Counted from the first letter of the stretch, positions 16,601-24,723 are shown. The stretch: DNA of 64,000 nt from Natrinema salsiterrestre (GCF_029502005.1 NZ_JAMQOT010000005.1:186001-250000), one strand, 5' to 3'. The notes: generated by a model from the sequence alone, not told the origin. Numbers and translations: made by a program.

Positions 16601-18472
16601 GACGACGACGAAACGGAACGGTTCGAGCGTGAAATCCTCCCGGCCGTCCGAGAAGAGGGATCCTGGCGCGGTGAAGCCGTCGGTATGCGTGCCGACGGTT
16701 CTCGATTCCCACAGGAAGTATCGCTGGCCCCGCTCGAAAGCGGTGGGCTGGTCTGTATCGTTCGCGACATCACCGACCGGAAGGAGTACGAGGAGCGCCT
16801 CGAGGCACTCAACGAGGTGAGCCAAGGGTTAGCGGAGGCCGAAACCGCAGCAGAGGTCGCACGAACGGGCCTCCGAGCGGTCGAACGGATTTTCGGTTTC
16901 GATATCGGTTGCGTGCGGTTGTTCGACACCGAGACGAACGCGCTCGAGATGGCCGTGATGACCGACGCGGCGGCGGATCTGACGGATTCCAGACCCGCAT
17001 TCGATCTGGACGCGACCCTCGCCGGACGCGCCTATCGGCAGAACGATCTCGTCGTCACAGATCCGGAACAGGAGCAAGACAGAACGCTCGAACTGCGGAG
17101 CCTCCACCAGTCGCTCGGCGAGTACGGCGTTTTGACGGTATTTGTGCCCGCTGACGAGGGTATCGATACCCTGGAACGTTCGCTCCTGAAGACGTTGGCG
17201 GCCAGTATCACGGCGGCACTCGGTCGCGCGAATCGGGAACAGATGCTCCGCACCAACGAGCGGGAACTCCGGAGACAACACGAACAGCTCGACACGCTGT
17301 ACCGGATCACCTCGCTCATACAGATGGTTCAGGACAACCTCCTCGAGGCGACGACGAGACAGGAACTCGAGCGGACCGTCTGCGAGCGGCTCGTCGAATC
17401 GGATCTCTACCGGAGTGCGTGGATCGCCGAAGTCGGCGTCAACGCCGACCGAGTGGACGGTCTCGTGGGTGCCGGCGTCGACGATTCTTACCTCGACGCC
17501 CTCGACGAGATACCCCTCTCGATGCTCGGATCCGGGACCGTCGAAGAAGTCATCGAGACGAAAAAGACGCAAGTCGTGCAGCAATACGAACGGAGGGGGT
17601 TCGCCCTGGAGGAAGACGACGAGCAGCACATCGAAGCGATAGCGGCAATTCCGCTCGTGTTCGGGGATCGAATCTACGGTGTACTCGTCGTAAACGGCGT
17701 TCACGAAGACGTTTTCAGTGAGAACGCGGTCGCCGGATTCGAATCGCTCGCCAAATTGATCGGATTCGCGATTCTGGCGCTCACGAACAGAAAAATTCTC
17801 TTATCGGATACGATCGTCGACCTCGAACTGCAGGTGGCTGATCCGTCGATCTTCTATCTCTCAGTGACGGACGAACTGGATTGTCAGTGTCGGTTCGAAC
17901 GGTCGGTTCCAGTCGAAGAGGGAAACGTCCTCGAATATCATCGGATCGAGGGCGCCGATCAGGAACGTGTGCTCGACCGAGCGGCGGACGCCGATCACAT
18001 CGCGGACGCGCGGATCGCCGCGAATCGGGACGACGGATTCGTCCTCCAGACGATCACGGACCGATCGTTGAGTCAGGTCGCCCTCGAGGCCGGTGCGACG
18101 ATGCAGTCGGCGATAATGGTGGACGGTGAAGCACGGGTGACGCTCGAAGCGCCTCGATCGGCCGATCTCCGCGAAATTATCGATGCGCTCGATTCGGTGT
18201 TCGCCGACACCGAACTGGTCGCGAAGCGAGAACACGAGCAGGAAGTACGGTCGTCCACGACGTACCGCGAGCGCGTCGACGAGCGACTGACCGAGAAACA
18301 GCGGTCGGCGCTCGAGGCCGCCTACGCGTCGGGATACTACGACTGGCCGCGCGAGATCACCGCGGAGGAACTCGCCGAGTCGATGGGAGTCTCCTCGTCG
18401 ACCCTGCACCAGCACCTCCGGAACGCCGTCCGGAGCCTGGCCGCGGCGTTGTTCGATGAACAGCAAGTGTGA
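13637..18472 (+). CDS. Giant PAS/GAF sensor regulator of the bacterio-opsin activator type
   Basis: This 1611-residue cytoplasmic protein has about seven PAS domains (roughly residues 10-130, 142-260, 262-378, 382-500, 503-640, 653-772, 940-1050). GAF domains lie at about 775-935, 1055-1200 and 1216-1380. A BAT-type GAF-HTH-associated domain (about 1393-1545) and a C-terminal HTH_10 (about 1552-1608; LTEKQRSALEAAYASGYYDWPRE) complete it. There is no histidine kinase or receiver domain, so sensing is coupled directly to DNA binding. The PAS domains show the usual N-x-x-G-Y core (CNPKSCELLGYDE, VNPRACDLLGYDE), and the first copies are clearly duplicated from one another. Such proteins may sense light, redox or oxygen. 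Ligands and targets cannot be told from sequence. A TATA box 25 bases upstream supports the start. Confidence 0.9.
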   Translation: MGIVSPIIDDPFVEDILATVSDGIVVVDTDGSIAFATPQITDVIGYTPDEVVNRSIELLAPTENAERPLFDVVRNRASETEGNPGRETDDVQLSHSTGRYVPVSLSVRETYSDDRRYFAVSLREVSDRLERERTIEECESRFRTTFEHASDPFLIVDPAADVIRACNPKSCELLGYDEAELRSRSPSDIYPRDEDAFRAFVESTLEDGESRTDGIRCRRADGELFSTAVSGTVLELDGRRHVLVRVCETADDRERDPRDTDELFRAIFENSNDAILIFDPEGDEFLEVNPRACDLLGYDETELLRRGPSDVHSHELDAFREFVTEVLEQGDGWTRELSCSTRDGGVVPAEISMARIEFDGEPRVLASIRDLTERRDRERKLDRYRTIVETVQDGIYTLDSRGRFTQVNDYIVERTGYTRDELVGSHASTVLDQTDLERVREVIGGLLRTDRTVGTCEVTVHRADGGTVPAELHIASLSDGEESFRGTVGVARDVSERKERERELEWYETMVETIGEGVYALDEEFRFTTVNQGMANLTGYPKAELTDMHLDALLVGEADDRTATEHVDRLSGDRPAVVDLESARAAREQLRRSDRDIMKVECLILSADDEVIPCEVRFSALSADEDFAGTAGVVMDISERLERRRRLREERDRLSALFENTTDPIVETAYEDGTMVIKEINAAFEETFEYGPADVIDRPVPDVLVPDETEESTTHERIVRRVLDGEKVEAEVERKTVCGAREFWLRAVPFTTVDDTLRAYGIYTDITDRKEYERRLEALNDASRELMSADTETEIADTAVSVVHEVLDRSLTALWRNDPESDEKLLRPLAASDGATALLDSDDRPDVFPPIPDGSDEMAAFRAGEPRLLEDYENRANPAHPELRIQQRLIVPLDGHGVLAVGATSDEEIDAGMRNLVTIVAQSTCAAFDRLDHEREIRRRSAAMAAAIDGMAVLDETGEYAHANQAHANIYGYDDPEELIGEQWRRLYDDDETERFEREILPAVREEGSWRGEAVGMRADGSRFPQEVSLAPLESGGLVCIVRDITDRKEYEERLEALNEVSQGLAEAETAAEVARTGLRAVERIFGFDIGCVRLFDTETNALEMAVMTDAAADLTDSRPAFDLDATLAGRAYRQNDLVVTDPEQEQDRTLELRSLHQSLGEYGVLTVFVPADEGIDTLERSLLKTLAASITAALGRANREQMLRTNERELRRQHEQLDTLYRITSLIQMVQDNLLEATTRQELERTVCERLVESDLYRSAWIAEVGVNADRVDGLVGAGVDDSYLDALDEIPLSMLGSGTVEEVIETKKTQVVQQYERRGFALEEDDEQHIEAIAAIPLVFGDRIYGVLVVNGVHEDVFSENAVAGFESLAKLIGFAILALTNRKILLSDTIVDLELQVADPSIFYLSVTDELDCQCRFERSVPVEEGNVLEYHRIEGADQERVLDRAADADHIADARIAANRDDGFVLQTITDRSLSQVALEAGATMQSAIMVDGEARVTLEAPRSADLREIIDALDSVFADTELVAKREHEQEVRSSTTYRERVDERLTEKQRSALEAAYASGYYDWPREITAEELAESMGVSSSTLHQHLRNAVRSLAAALFDEQQV

Positions 18473-18641
18473 CGGAACTCCGCCGGATACGTCACCCCTG
18501 TAGAACGTTCCCGCACGAATACGGATCGAACCGGTCGGCTCTCTTGCGTTCTCCTCGCGTCGCTCGCCGGGCTACTCGCCGCGCGCTACTCGGCGGGTCG
18601 TTCGAAGCCCGAATCCGGCATCCGAGGGGAGCACCACCGAT

Positions 18642-18971
18642 TCAATTGTACTCCCTCCACCTGTTACCGCAGTCCGTACACTTGAAAAAGCGAGTCGGCG
18701 GTTCGTCGGCCGATGCGGTCTGTTTGAGCGTGTACCACGCCTCTTCGGCACCGCACTCGTCGCAGATGACGTCCGTCGCCTTCGGTTTCCCTTCGAAGTT
18801 CGCCTCCTCGCTGGACTCGATTACGTCGTCGTCGGTCTGGGATTCCGTCGTGACGAACGCGTCCTCCTGCTCGCGGTCCCGTTCGTTCGACGCCCCGCAA
18901 TCGTCGTTCGTACAGACCATGCGGTCGCCCTTCGCTTTCATCATGGAGCCGCAGTCGTCACAGAATTGCAT
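18642..18971 (-). CDS. Transcription factor S (archaeal TFIIS-like cleavage factor)
   Basis: The 109-residue protein has an N-terminal zinc ribbon (CDDC...CTNDDC, residues 4-25) and a C-terminal zinc ribbon (CDEC...CTDC). The acidic hairpin ADEPPTRFFKCTDCG carries the DE pair that enters the RNA polymerase funnel. TFS stimulates RNA cleavage by backtracked archaeal RNA polymerase. Length and both ribbons are typical of TFS rather than of polymerase subunit M paralogues lacking the hairpin. It follows the three-gene minus-strand cluster at 19039-21299 by 67 bases, so it could be transcribed with it or alone. Confidence 0.9.
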   Translation of the reverse strand: MQFCDDCGSMMKAKGDRMVCTNDDCGASNERDREQEDAFVTTESQTDDDVIESSEEANFEGKPKATDVICDECGAEEAWYTLKQTASADEPPTRFFKCTDCGNRWREYN

Positions 18972-19038
18972 ATCCGTCGCCTACGATTTCGGCACGCAAA
19001 AATACACCACTTGACGGCGTGACGATCGGGCGGGCGCG

Positions 19039-19521
19039 TTAGCGCTCCCCCTCGAGCGCCTCGTCTTCGAGCACGAACGGACAGTCCGCGACTCGGAACG
19101 TCGTCATCGTCGGAACGGCGAGGATGTCGGTCCCCTCGCGACCGCAGGCGACGTCCGGCGGGTCGGAGAAGTGTTCGCAGTCCTGGCAGTACGATCGCTT
19201 TTCGACCTCCCGGATCTCGCGCTCCGCCGACCGGGGCTGCTCGTCCAGTTCGTCGCCCTCGAGTCGCTCCCAGAGGCGATCGCCGTCGATCTCGGTCGTC
19301 TCCTGGCGGTCGAATAGATCGTCGAAGTCGGGCGCGCTCGACTGCGAGCGATCCGAGCCGTCCGACTCCCCGACGGTCGCGGCGAGCTCTCCGAGCGGGG
19401 CGGATCGATCCGGCGTCTCCGGGGATCGGCCGGCGTCGGCATCGGCCGCTGAGTCCCGATCGTCGTCGTGAGTGAATTCGGTGCCCTCGGTGTCGTCGTT
19501 CGGGTCCGATCGGTCAGTCAT
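19039..19521 (-). CDS. Uncharacterised haloarchaeal protein with C-terminal cysteine cluster
   Basis: The start at 19521 is chosen because its ATG overlaps the TGA of the upstream gene (ATGA), a sign of translational coupling. The first 60 or so residues are acidic and disordered. A central helical section (DFDDLFDRQETTEIDGDRLWERLEGDE) follows, and then RSYCQDCEHFSDPPDVACG with a later ADCPF. The four cysteines (CxxC, C, C) suggest a metal-binding module. No catalytic motif is seen. It probably works with the coiled-coil/zinc-ribbon protein encoded just upstream. Confidence 0.65.
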   Translation of the reverse strand: MTDRSDPNDDTEGTEFTHDDDRDSAADADAGRSPETPDRSAPLGELAATVGESDGSDRSQSSAPDFDDLFDRQETTEIDGDRLWERLEGDELDEQPRSAEREIREVEKRSYCQDCEHFSDPPDVACGREGTDILAVPTMTTFRVADCPFVLEDEALEGER

Positions 19522-20378
19522 CGGGTGTCGCCTCCGGAATCGGTGTTCGTCGACCCGTCGGGATCGGCATCTCCGGGTTCGGCGTTCGCTTCGACGGCAT
19601 CGAAAATCGCGTCCGGCGGCGACTCGTCCGACGGGTCGATCCGTCCCTCGAGCGCCGGCGGATCGCCGGTCAGGAGCCGACTCGAGCCGAAGAGAGACGT
19701 CTTTTCCTCGACATCGACGAAGCCGCTCGCACAGTGAGGGCATTCGGGCGCGGTCAGCAGCGCGATATCGACGCTCGAGCCGCAGTCCGCACAGGCCGCC
19801 GTTCTGATTCCGAGTCGGTTGGCGGCCAGTTTGAGATCGTCGGCGACCGCACGATCCCGCTGGCGGGTAGCGAGTTCGTCCCGCCGATCTCTGAGGCCGA
19901 CCACCGCCCGGGCCAGGAGCGTCGAGCGCTCGGCGAGTTCGTCGGTCTCCCCGAGGACCTCCTCGAGGACGGTTTCGAAGTTATCGAAGCCTCGTTCGAC
20001 GGTGCGCTCGAGCGCGGTGAGTTCGTCGCGGATCGACTCGAGGTCGTCGTCGGACGGATACTCCGGATGCTCGTGGTCCGCCGGTGCCTTCGCGTCGGTC
20101 TCGCGTTTGACCTGGATCACTCGAGACCGGACGTCCTCGAGCAGCTCCTCGAACTCCTCGCGCTGGGCCTCGAGTTCGTGTTGCAAGTCGACGAGTTCGT
20201 CTCGATCGGCGAGCTCGAGTTCGTCGTCGGTTGCGACGGTCTGTGCAGCGGTCACCAGCCGACGACAGATCTCGTCGCGGGTCTCGCCGCGTCGCGTCGC
20301 TTCCTCGGTCAGCCAGTCGTCGACGTCGGCGGGGAGTGCAAACGAGACGCCGCCGTCGTCGTGGTCCTGGCTCGACAT
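19518..20378 (-). CDS. Coiled-coil protein with N-terminal CopG-like helices and a zinc ribbon
   Basis: The 286-residue protein starts with a short ribbon-helix-helix-like part (VSFALPADVDDWLTEEATRRGETRDEICRRL, residues 9-40). About 110 residues of predicted coiled coil follow, rich in E, L and R. A CxxC...CPHC zinc ribbon lies at about residues 205-235, and the C-terminal tail is acidic. It is translationally coupled to the downstream gene through an ATGA overlap. CopG-like domains bind DNA as dimers, and the long coiled coil suggests an elongated dimer. The lack of a transmembrane segment places it in the cytoplasm. Specific function unknown. Confidence 0.7.
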   Translation of the reverse strand: MSSQDHDDGGVSFALPADVDDWLTEEATRRGETRDEICRRLVTAAQTVATDDELELADRDELVDLQHELEAQREEFEELLEDVRSRVIQVKRETDAKAPADHEHPEYPSDDDLESIRDELTALERTVERGFDNFETVLEEVLGETDELAERSTLLARAVVGLRDRRDELATRQRDRAVADDLKLAANRLGIRTAACADCGSSVDIALLTAPECPHCASGFVDVEEKTSLFGSSRLLTGDPPALEGRIDPSDESPPDAIFDAVEANAEPGDADPDGSTNTDSGGDTR

Positions 20379-20462
20379 CTGCCTGTACTAGGGAGATCAG
20401 TCGTATAAGCGTTGGTCCAAACTCAGCCGGTGAGTCACGCGATCGAACGGCGATACACCACG

Positions 20463-21299
20463 TCACCGGATCTTTCGGACGTTGCTGATATCGAAGCCGC
20501 CGTCGTGGATCTCCGTTTCGAACCGAACGATATCCTCGTCCTCGAGCCGGGAGAGGACGCCGCGGAACTGTTCGACGACGAGCGTGCGGGCTCGCTCCGA
20601 GCCGCCGCTCTCCCACTCGAACAGCAGCGTCCCGTCGGTGGCTTCCTTGAGCTGCCCGAGCTGCGTCGAACCGAGTAGCTCCGCGTTGACGAGCAGGAGG
20701 ATCACGCCGCCCCAGCGATGGGATGCCCGTTTGAGTCCCTTCAACAGCACGGTCAGGTCCGACCAGCCGAGTCGGTCGTCGGCCGCCGCGACCAGATCCG
20801 TTATCGAGTCGATCACGACGAGGTTCCCCGTCGCGTGCTCGGTCAGGTACTCTCCGAGGGCCTCGAGGACATCCGTGCGGTCGTTGTGACTGCCGAGTTC
20901 GGTGATATCGGCCATGCCGTCGGCGTACCAGTTCGTCGGAACCGGTGTCAGCTGGAAGTACTCCTCGGCGAACTCGACGAACCGAACGTCGTCCATCCCG
21001 GCACCGACGAGTTCGTCGTCCATGACGAACTCCATCTCGCTGACGACGGCGCTCCGTTCGTCGGTGAACGAGACGTAGTGGACGTCCTCGGGGGTCGTCA
21101 CCTCCGGCTCCAGATCGCCGTAGTAGAGGTCGAACAGGTCGGGATCCGCGTCGACGAGTCCGTTCATCGCGGCGCTCGTGTAGCAGAACTCCCGCGCGCC
21201 GGCACCGGATTCGCCCGCGAGGAGGACGACGCTGCCGGCGGGTGCACCGCCGCCGATCATCCGGTCGAGCCGTGAGATTCCGAGCGGCATCCGCTCCAT
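20463..21299 (-). CDS. RAD55/KaiC-like ATPase-fold protein with altered Walker A
   Basis: The 278-residue protein opens with MERMPLGISRLDRMIGGG, the typical RAD55/KaiC start, then LLAGESGAGAREF where a P-loop is expected. Relative to GxxxxGK(S/T) the lysine is Ala and the next position Arg. A Walker B-like NLVVIDSITDL (about residues 160-170) is intact. The C-terminal half has a KaiC-like beta core and ends with IHDGGFDISNVRKIR. It may bind nucleotide poorly and act as a scaffold or sensor, as suggested for haloarchaeal HTR-like proteins. It heads a minus-strand cluster with the coiled-coil pair downstream. Confidence 0.75.
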   Translation of the reverse strand: MERMPLGISRLDRMIGGGAPAGSVVLLAGESGAGAREFCYTSAAMNGLVDADPDLFDLYYGDLEPEVTTPEDVHYVSFTDERSAVVSEMEFVMDDELVGAGMDDVRFVEFAEEYFQLTPVPTNWYADGMADITELGSHNDRTDVLEALGEYLTEHATGNLVVIDSITDLVAAADDRLGWSDLTVLLKGLKRASHRWGGVILLLVNAELLGSTQLGQLKEATDGTLLFEWESGGSERARTLVVEQFRGVLSRLEDEDIVRFETEIHDGGFDISNVRKIR

Positions 21300-21403
21300 A
21301 AGGGTTCGTTCGGTCGAACCCGTTTACCTGTTGTGGCGGAGAGAGTCCGGCTGCAATCGTCCCTCGGATCGGGGACTAAGACGGTGCGGACCGTATCCGC
21401 GAC

Positions 21404-22063
21404 ATGGCAATCATCGCCGAGATATCGATCGCGGCCGACGAGTTCCTCCTCGGACAGATCATCGCCGAGTACCCGGGACTCTCGGTGGAGATCGAACGCG
21501 TCGTGCCCGCCGCAAAGCGGGTCATGCCGTACATCTGGGGGTACGGAACCGACCTGAAATCGTTCGAAACGGCCATGGACGAGAGCCCGAACGTCAAATC
21601 GATCGCCGTTCTCGACGAGTACGAAGACAGGGCGCTTTACAAAATCGAGTGGGAAGATCCCGCCGAACAACTGATCACCGGAATCGCCAGGACCGACGCG
21701 ACGATCCTCGAGGCCCACAGCGACGACGAGTGGCTCTTTCGGATTCGGTTCGCGGAACACACCGGGTTGTCGCGGTTCAACCGGTACTGTGCCGAGAACG
21801 ATATCGCGTACCGACTCAACCGCGTCTCCTCGCTCGCGGATCTCGGAACGGACGGGGACGAGTACGGACTGACGGAACCGCAGTACGAGGCGCTCTCGCT
21901 GGCCGTCGAGCGGGGTTATTTCAAGGTCCCGCGCGAGGTGGAGTACGAGGAACTGGCGGACGAACTCGGCGTGTCCGTTCAGGCCTTCTCCGAGCGGGTG
22001 CGCCGCGGGGCGGACAAGGTCCTCGAATCCGTTTTCCTCCGGCCGGGACCGCGAAACGCTTAA
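21404..22063 (+). CDS. HTH_10 (bacterio-opsin activator type) regulator
   Basis: The 219-residue protein has an N-terminal sensory domain (about residues 1-150), beginning MAIIAEISIAADEFLLG as in this family. The C-terminal HTH_10 lies at about 158-210 (LTEPQYEALSLAVERGYFKVPREVEYEELADELG). Such single-domain-plus-HTH regulators are abundant in Halobacteria and some control pigment or stress genes. It is divergent from the RAD55-like gene with a 104-base gap, so the two may share a control region. Confidence 0.9.
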   Translation: MAIIAEISIAADEFLLGQIIAEYPGLSVEIERVVPAAKRVMPYIWGYGTDLKSFETAMDESPNVKSIAVLDEYEDRALYKIEWEDPAEQLITGIARTDATILEAHSDDEWLFRIRFAEHTGLSRFNRYCAENDIAYRLNRVSSLADLGTDGDEYGLTEPQYEALSLAVERGYFKVPREVEYEELADELGVSVQAFSERVRRGADKVLESVFLRPGPRNA

Positions 22064-22154
22064 CACCGATATTCAGGGAGACCATTACCACTGCGATAAA
22101 GACCATGAGTAGCCCGGAGGGGAAGCTTTCGTAGTTCGATTCCACCGAGTGACC

Positions 22155-22547
22155 ATGGTAAAACGACTGCGACTCGAGCAGGTCGACACGTCCGAATTCC
22201 TCGACACGATACACGTGTTGTTGGCCGATTCGGTCAGGCGGAACGCGCTCCGGTATCTGACGACTCACCGAGAACCGGTGAGCCTCGATCGGCTGGCGAT
22301 CGAACTCGCAGCGGCCGACGAGGAGTGTGACGCTGCGGAGATCCGACCCGAACAGCGCCGAGACGTCGTTCTGCGCTTGCGACACGTAGATCTCCCGATG
22401 CTTCATGACGCGGGCGTCGTCGACTGGAATCGAGACGCGGATCTGATCACGCTGACGCCGCTGGTGGAGCACCTGTCGGTTACCGCCCCGAACTCCCGCG
22501 GCTTGCTCGGCGTCTCCGTCTCAGTCCGTCCGGAGCCGAACCACTGA
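22155..22547 (+). CDS. DUF7344 winged-helix domain protein
   Basis: The ATG at 22155 gives MVKRLRLEQVD (130 aa); a GTG six bases upstream is an alternative. The core FLDTIHVLLADSVRRNALRYLTTHREPVSL, then RRDVVLRLRHVDLPMLHDAGVVDW, matches the haloarchaeal DUF7344 pattern of an ArsR-like winged helix with a conserved H-x-x-LP-x-L-x-x-x-G-V-V/I segment. The C-terminal 30 residues are free of obvious features. Probable DNA-binding regulator; partners unknown. The next reading frame (22564) is a broken HalOD1 gene. Confidence 0.75.
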   Translation: MVKRLRLEQVDTSEFLDTIHVLLADSVRRNALRYLTTHREPVSLDRLAIELAAADEECDAAEIRPEQRRDVVLRLRHVDLPMLHDAGVVDWNRDADLITLTPLVEHLSVTAPNSRGLLGVSVSVRPEPNH

Positions 22548-22563
22548 CGACCGCCCGAATACC

Positions 22564-22801
22564 GTGCGCGACGATTCCCGATCGAAGCCGCCGAGCGAGC
22601 TCGTCGTCGAAGCGGTCGCGACGGACCGCGGGGTCGACCCGACCGAACTCGAGAACCTGCTGGCGGACGCGATCGACCCCACCGCTCTTGACGCGCTGTT
22701 CGAATCGACTGCAACCGGCCGCGACCCTCCGGATTCGTCGAATTCGCCTACGTAATCGCGTGGTCACGGTCCGCGCAGACGGGACCGTCGACGTTCGGTA
22801 G
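22564..22801 (+). pseudogene. HalOD1 output-domain gene with two frameshifts
   Basis: A GTG start gives MRDDSRSKPPSELVVEAVAT and then the diagnostic GVDPTEL...DAIDPTALDALF of the HalOD1 domain. The expected strand pair is then split. From about 22725 a second frame reads SGFVEFAYV, and from about 22751 a third frame reads NRVVTVRADGTVDVR before the stop at 22799-22801. Joined together these reproduce the full F-x-Y-x(4)-VTV ending of the family, so at least two indels have occurred. In the present frame translation would stop after 63 residues with a foreign tail. Confidence 0.6.
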
Positions 22802-22834
22802 CCACCGTCGGCGTTCTCCGGACTCGAAACGGCA

Positions 22835-23809
22835 TCACCGCTGGTCACCGCGCACTCGAGCCCCTGTCTCTGCCGTCGACGCGAGAATAACACGTCCCTC
22901 GAGCCCGCAGTCCGCGAGGGCGTCTTCGGCGGCGGCTTCGGCTTCCGGCGCATGTGCGACATCGGTCACGCCGTAGACGACCGGCCCCCACGACGACTGG
23001 CCGACGCCGGAGAGGACCTGACAGTCCTCGAGCGCTTCGACGAGTTTGCCCGCCGGCGGTCGGAAGACGCCCCCCTGCGCGTCGGCGTACCACGCGCCGT
23101 TCTTGCGGCCGATTTCGGCGATCGCCTCGCCGAAGGGCTCGAGGCGGCCGGCGGCGGCGGCCGGCAGCAGTTTGCGGGTGACGACGCCGGCGATCTCGTC
23201 GGCGATCGCGGGATCGGCGCGTTCGACGACGGCGCGCATGCTCGCGTCCTCGTCGTCGCCGCTGCGACCGGGGTCGGCGTCGGGGACGACGACCAGGAAC
23301 CGCCACTCCGCCGGGAGGGAGTGTCGCGCGACGACCGGCGGCACCGTCCAGTCGCCCTCCGCCGGGGGCTCGGTGGTGAACCGGTTCGTCGGATGGCCCG
23401 CGTCGACGACGAACCCGCCGCCCTCGAAGGTGGCGACGCCGACGCCGCTGCGACCGCCTCGGCCCATCGCCGGCGCGTGCTCCCGGACCCGCGGCTCGAG
23501 CCCGTGTGCCCGCGCCGTGGCCGTCAGCACGGCGAGGGCGAGCTGGGTCCCGCTGCCGAGGCCGACGTGTCGCGGCAGTGATTCCTCGAGCGTGACTGCG
23601 ACACCGGAGACGTCGAGAACCTCGACGGCCCGGCTCGCGTAGGTCCCGACCAGCGGATCGTCGGCCGCGACGCTCGCGGCGGGTTCGGCGGTCACGGTGA
23701 CGCGTGGCTCCGCGAGCCCGACGCCGATGCCGCCGTAGAGTCGCTCGCGGGCGAGCGAGAGGTTCTGGAAGCCGACGTGGAGTCGCGCACCCGCGCTGAC
23801 GGTCGCCAT
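22835..23809 (-). CDS. Beta-RFAP-synthase-like GHMP family protein
   Basis: The start at 23809 gives MATVSAGARLHVGFQNLS, which matches family N-termini; upstream sequence is arginine-rich. The 324-residue protein has the glycine/serine-rich GHMP nucleotide motif (SLPRHVGLGSGTQLALAV, about residues 78-96), an RGGRSGVGVATFEGGGFVVDAG block and a C-terminal GQSSWGPVVYGV segment. The family includes beta-ribofuranosylaminobenzene 5'-phosphate synthase of tetrahydromethanopterin synthesis, which joins 4-hydroxybenzoate or p-aminobenzoate to PRPP. Haloarchaea use folate-type carriers, so the exact pterin substrate here is uncertain. It is divergent from the glycosyltransferase gene. Confidence 0.8.
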   Translation of the reverse strand: MATVSAGARLHVGFQNLSLARERLYGGIGVGLAEPRVTVTAEPAASVAADDPLVGTYASRAVEVLDVSGVAVTLEESLPRHVGLGSGTQLALAVLTATARAHGLEPRVREHAPAMGRGGRSGVGVATFEGGGFVVDAGHPTNRFTTEPPAEGDWTVPPVVARHSLPAEWRFLVVVPDADPGRSGDDEDASMRAVVERADPAIADEIAGVVTRKLLPAAAAGRLEPFGEAIAEIGRKNGAWYADAQGGVFRPPAGKLVEALEDCQVLSGVGQSSWGPVVYGVTDVAHAPEAEAAAEDALADCGLEGRVILASTAETGARVRGDQR

Positions 23810-24015
23810 GTCGCGGCGTAGGGGAAGCGTCGTCAAGGGGATTTCGACGGTGGCAACGAACGACGGCGATACGACCGCGTCGAGTCGGCACTCCGTACCA
23901 AACGGCGACCGTGCGCCGGCTGAACGATACCGCGCGCAGGCCAACGGACGATAGGGACTCGAGGACGCCCGAATGGACACAGCGGTTATGGTACTCCCGC
24001 CGCCAGTCTCCGACG

Positions 24016-24723
24016 ATGCCGGACCCCGACGCCTCGGTCGTCGTCCCCGCTCGCGACGAGGGGCCACGCCTCGAGCGAACGCTGGCATCCCTCGCCGCAC
24101 AGCGGTTCGAGGGACGCTTCGAGGTGATCGTCGTCGCCAGCGGCGCGCGAACGGTGGCCGTCGCTCGAGCGCATTCGATCGTCGATCGGGTCGTGATCGA
24201 CGACCGGCAGGCGGGCCCCGGTCCGGCGAGAAATCGGGGTGCGAGCGCGACAGATGGGGAGGTGTTGCTCTTCACGGACGCCGACACGGTCGTTCCGCCG
24301 TCGTGGGTTCGTCGTCACCGGCGGCATTACGCCACGCCCGACGTGGTCGGCGTCGGCGGTCCGCTCCGGCCGCTCGAGGACGGGCTCCGACACCGCGTCC
24401 TCTTTCGGCTCCTCTCGGACTGGTGGTATCGGGCGTGCTGGCCGACCGGCTTCGTTCAGCAACCCGGCTGTAACTGCAGCGTGCGTCGGACGGCCTTCGA
24501 GGCGGTCGACGGCTTCGACGACTCGCTCGGCTTTCTCGAAGACACCGACCTCTCCTTGCGACTGCGCCGCGAGGGGACCCTCGTGTACGATCACGCCTGC
24601 CCCGTCGACACCTCGAGCCGGCGGCAAGAGCGCGTCGGCTACGGGCGGCTGTGCTGGATCTACCTCGTCGGCTACCTCGAGTACGTCCTGCCCGGCCGGT
24701 CGCCGACGCGGGACTACTTCTAG
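24016..24723 (+). CDS. Family 2 glycosyltransferase
   Basis: The start at 24016 gives MPDPDASVVVPARDEGPRLE, the canonical GT2 beginning (VVVPARDEG). Further motifs are PGPARNRGA, the DxD-like LLFTDADTVVPPSW (about residues 85-98), and the acceptor-side FLEDTDLSLRLRREG with the ED pair. The 235-residue length is that of soluble GT2 enzymes; no clear transmembrane helix is present, although an aromatic WIYLVGYLEYVL segment near the end could associate with the membrane. It would transfer a sugar from a nucleotide donor to a lipid, glycan or protein acceptor. The specific pathway is not indicated by neighbours. Confidence 0.85.
   Translation: MPDPDASVVVPARDEGPRLERTLASLAAQRFEGRFEVIVVASGARTVAVARAHSIVDRVVIDDRQAGPGPARNRGASATDGEVLLFTDADTVVPPSWVRRHRRHYATPDVVGVGGPLRPLEDGLRHRVLFRLLSDWWYRACWPTGFVQQPGCNCSVRRTAFEAVDGFDDSLGFLEDTDLSLRLRREGTLVYDHACPVDTSSRRQERVGYGRLCWIYLVGYLEYVLPGRSPTRDYF

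Noticed and set aside
18473-18641. tRNA or small RNA between the giant regulator and TFS
   Set aside because: No cloverleaf arms or TPsiC-type sequence was found here or in the other gaps.
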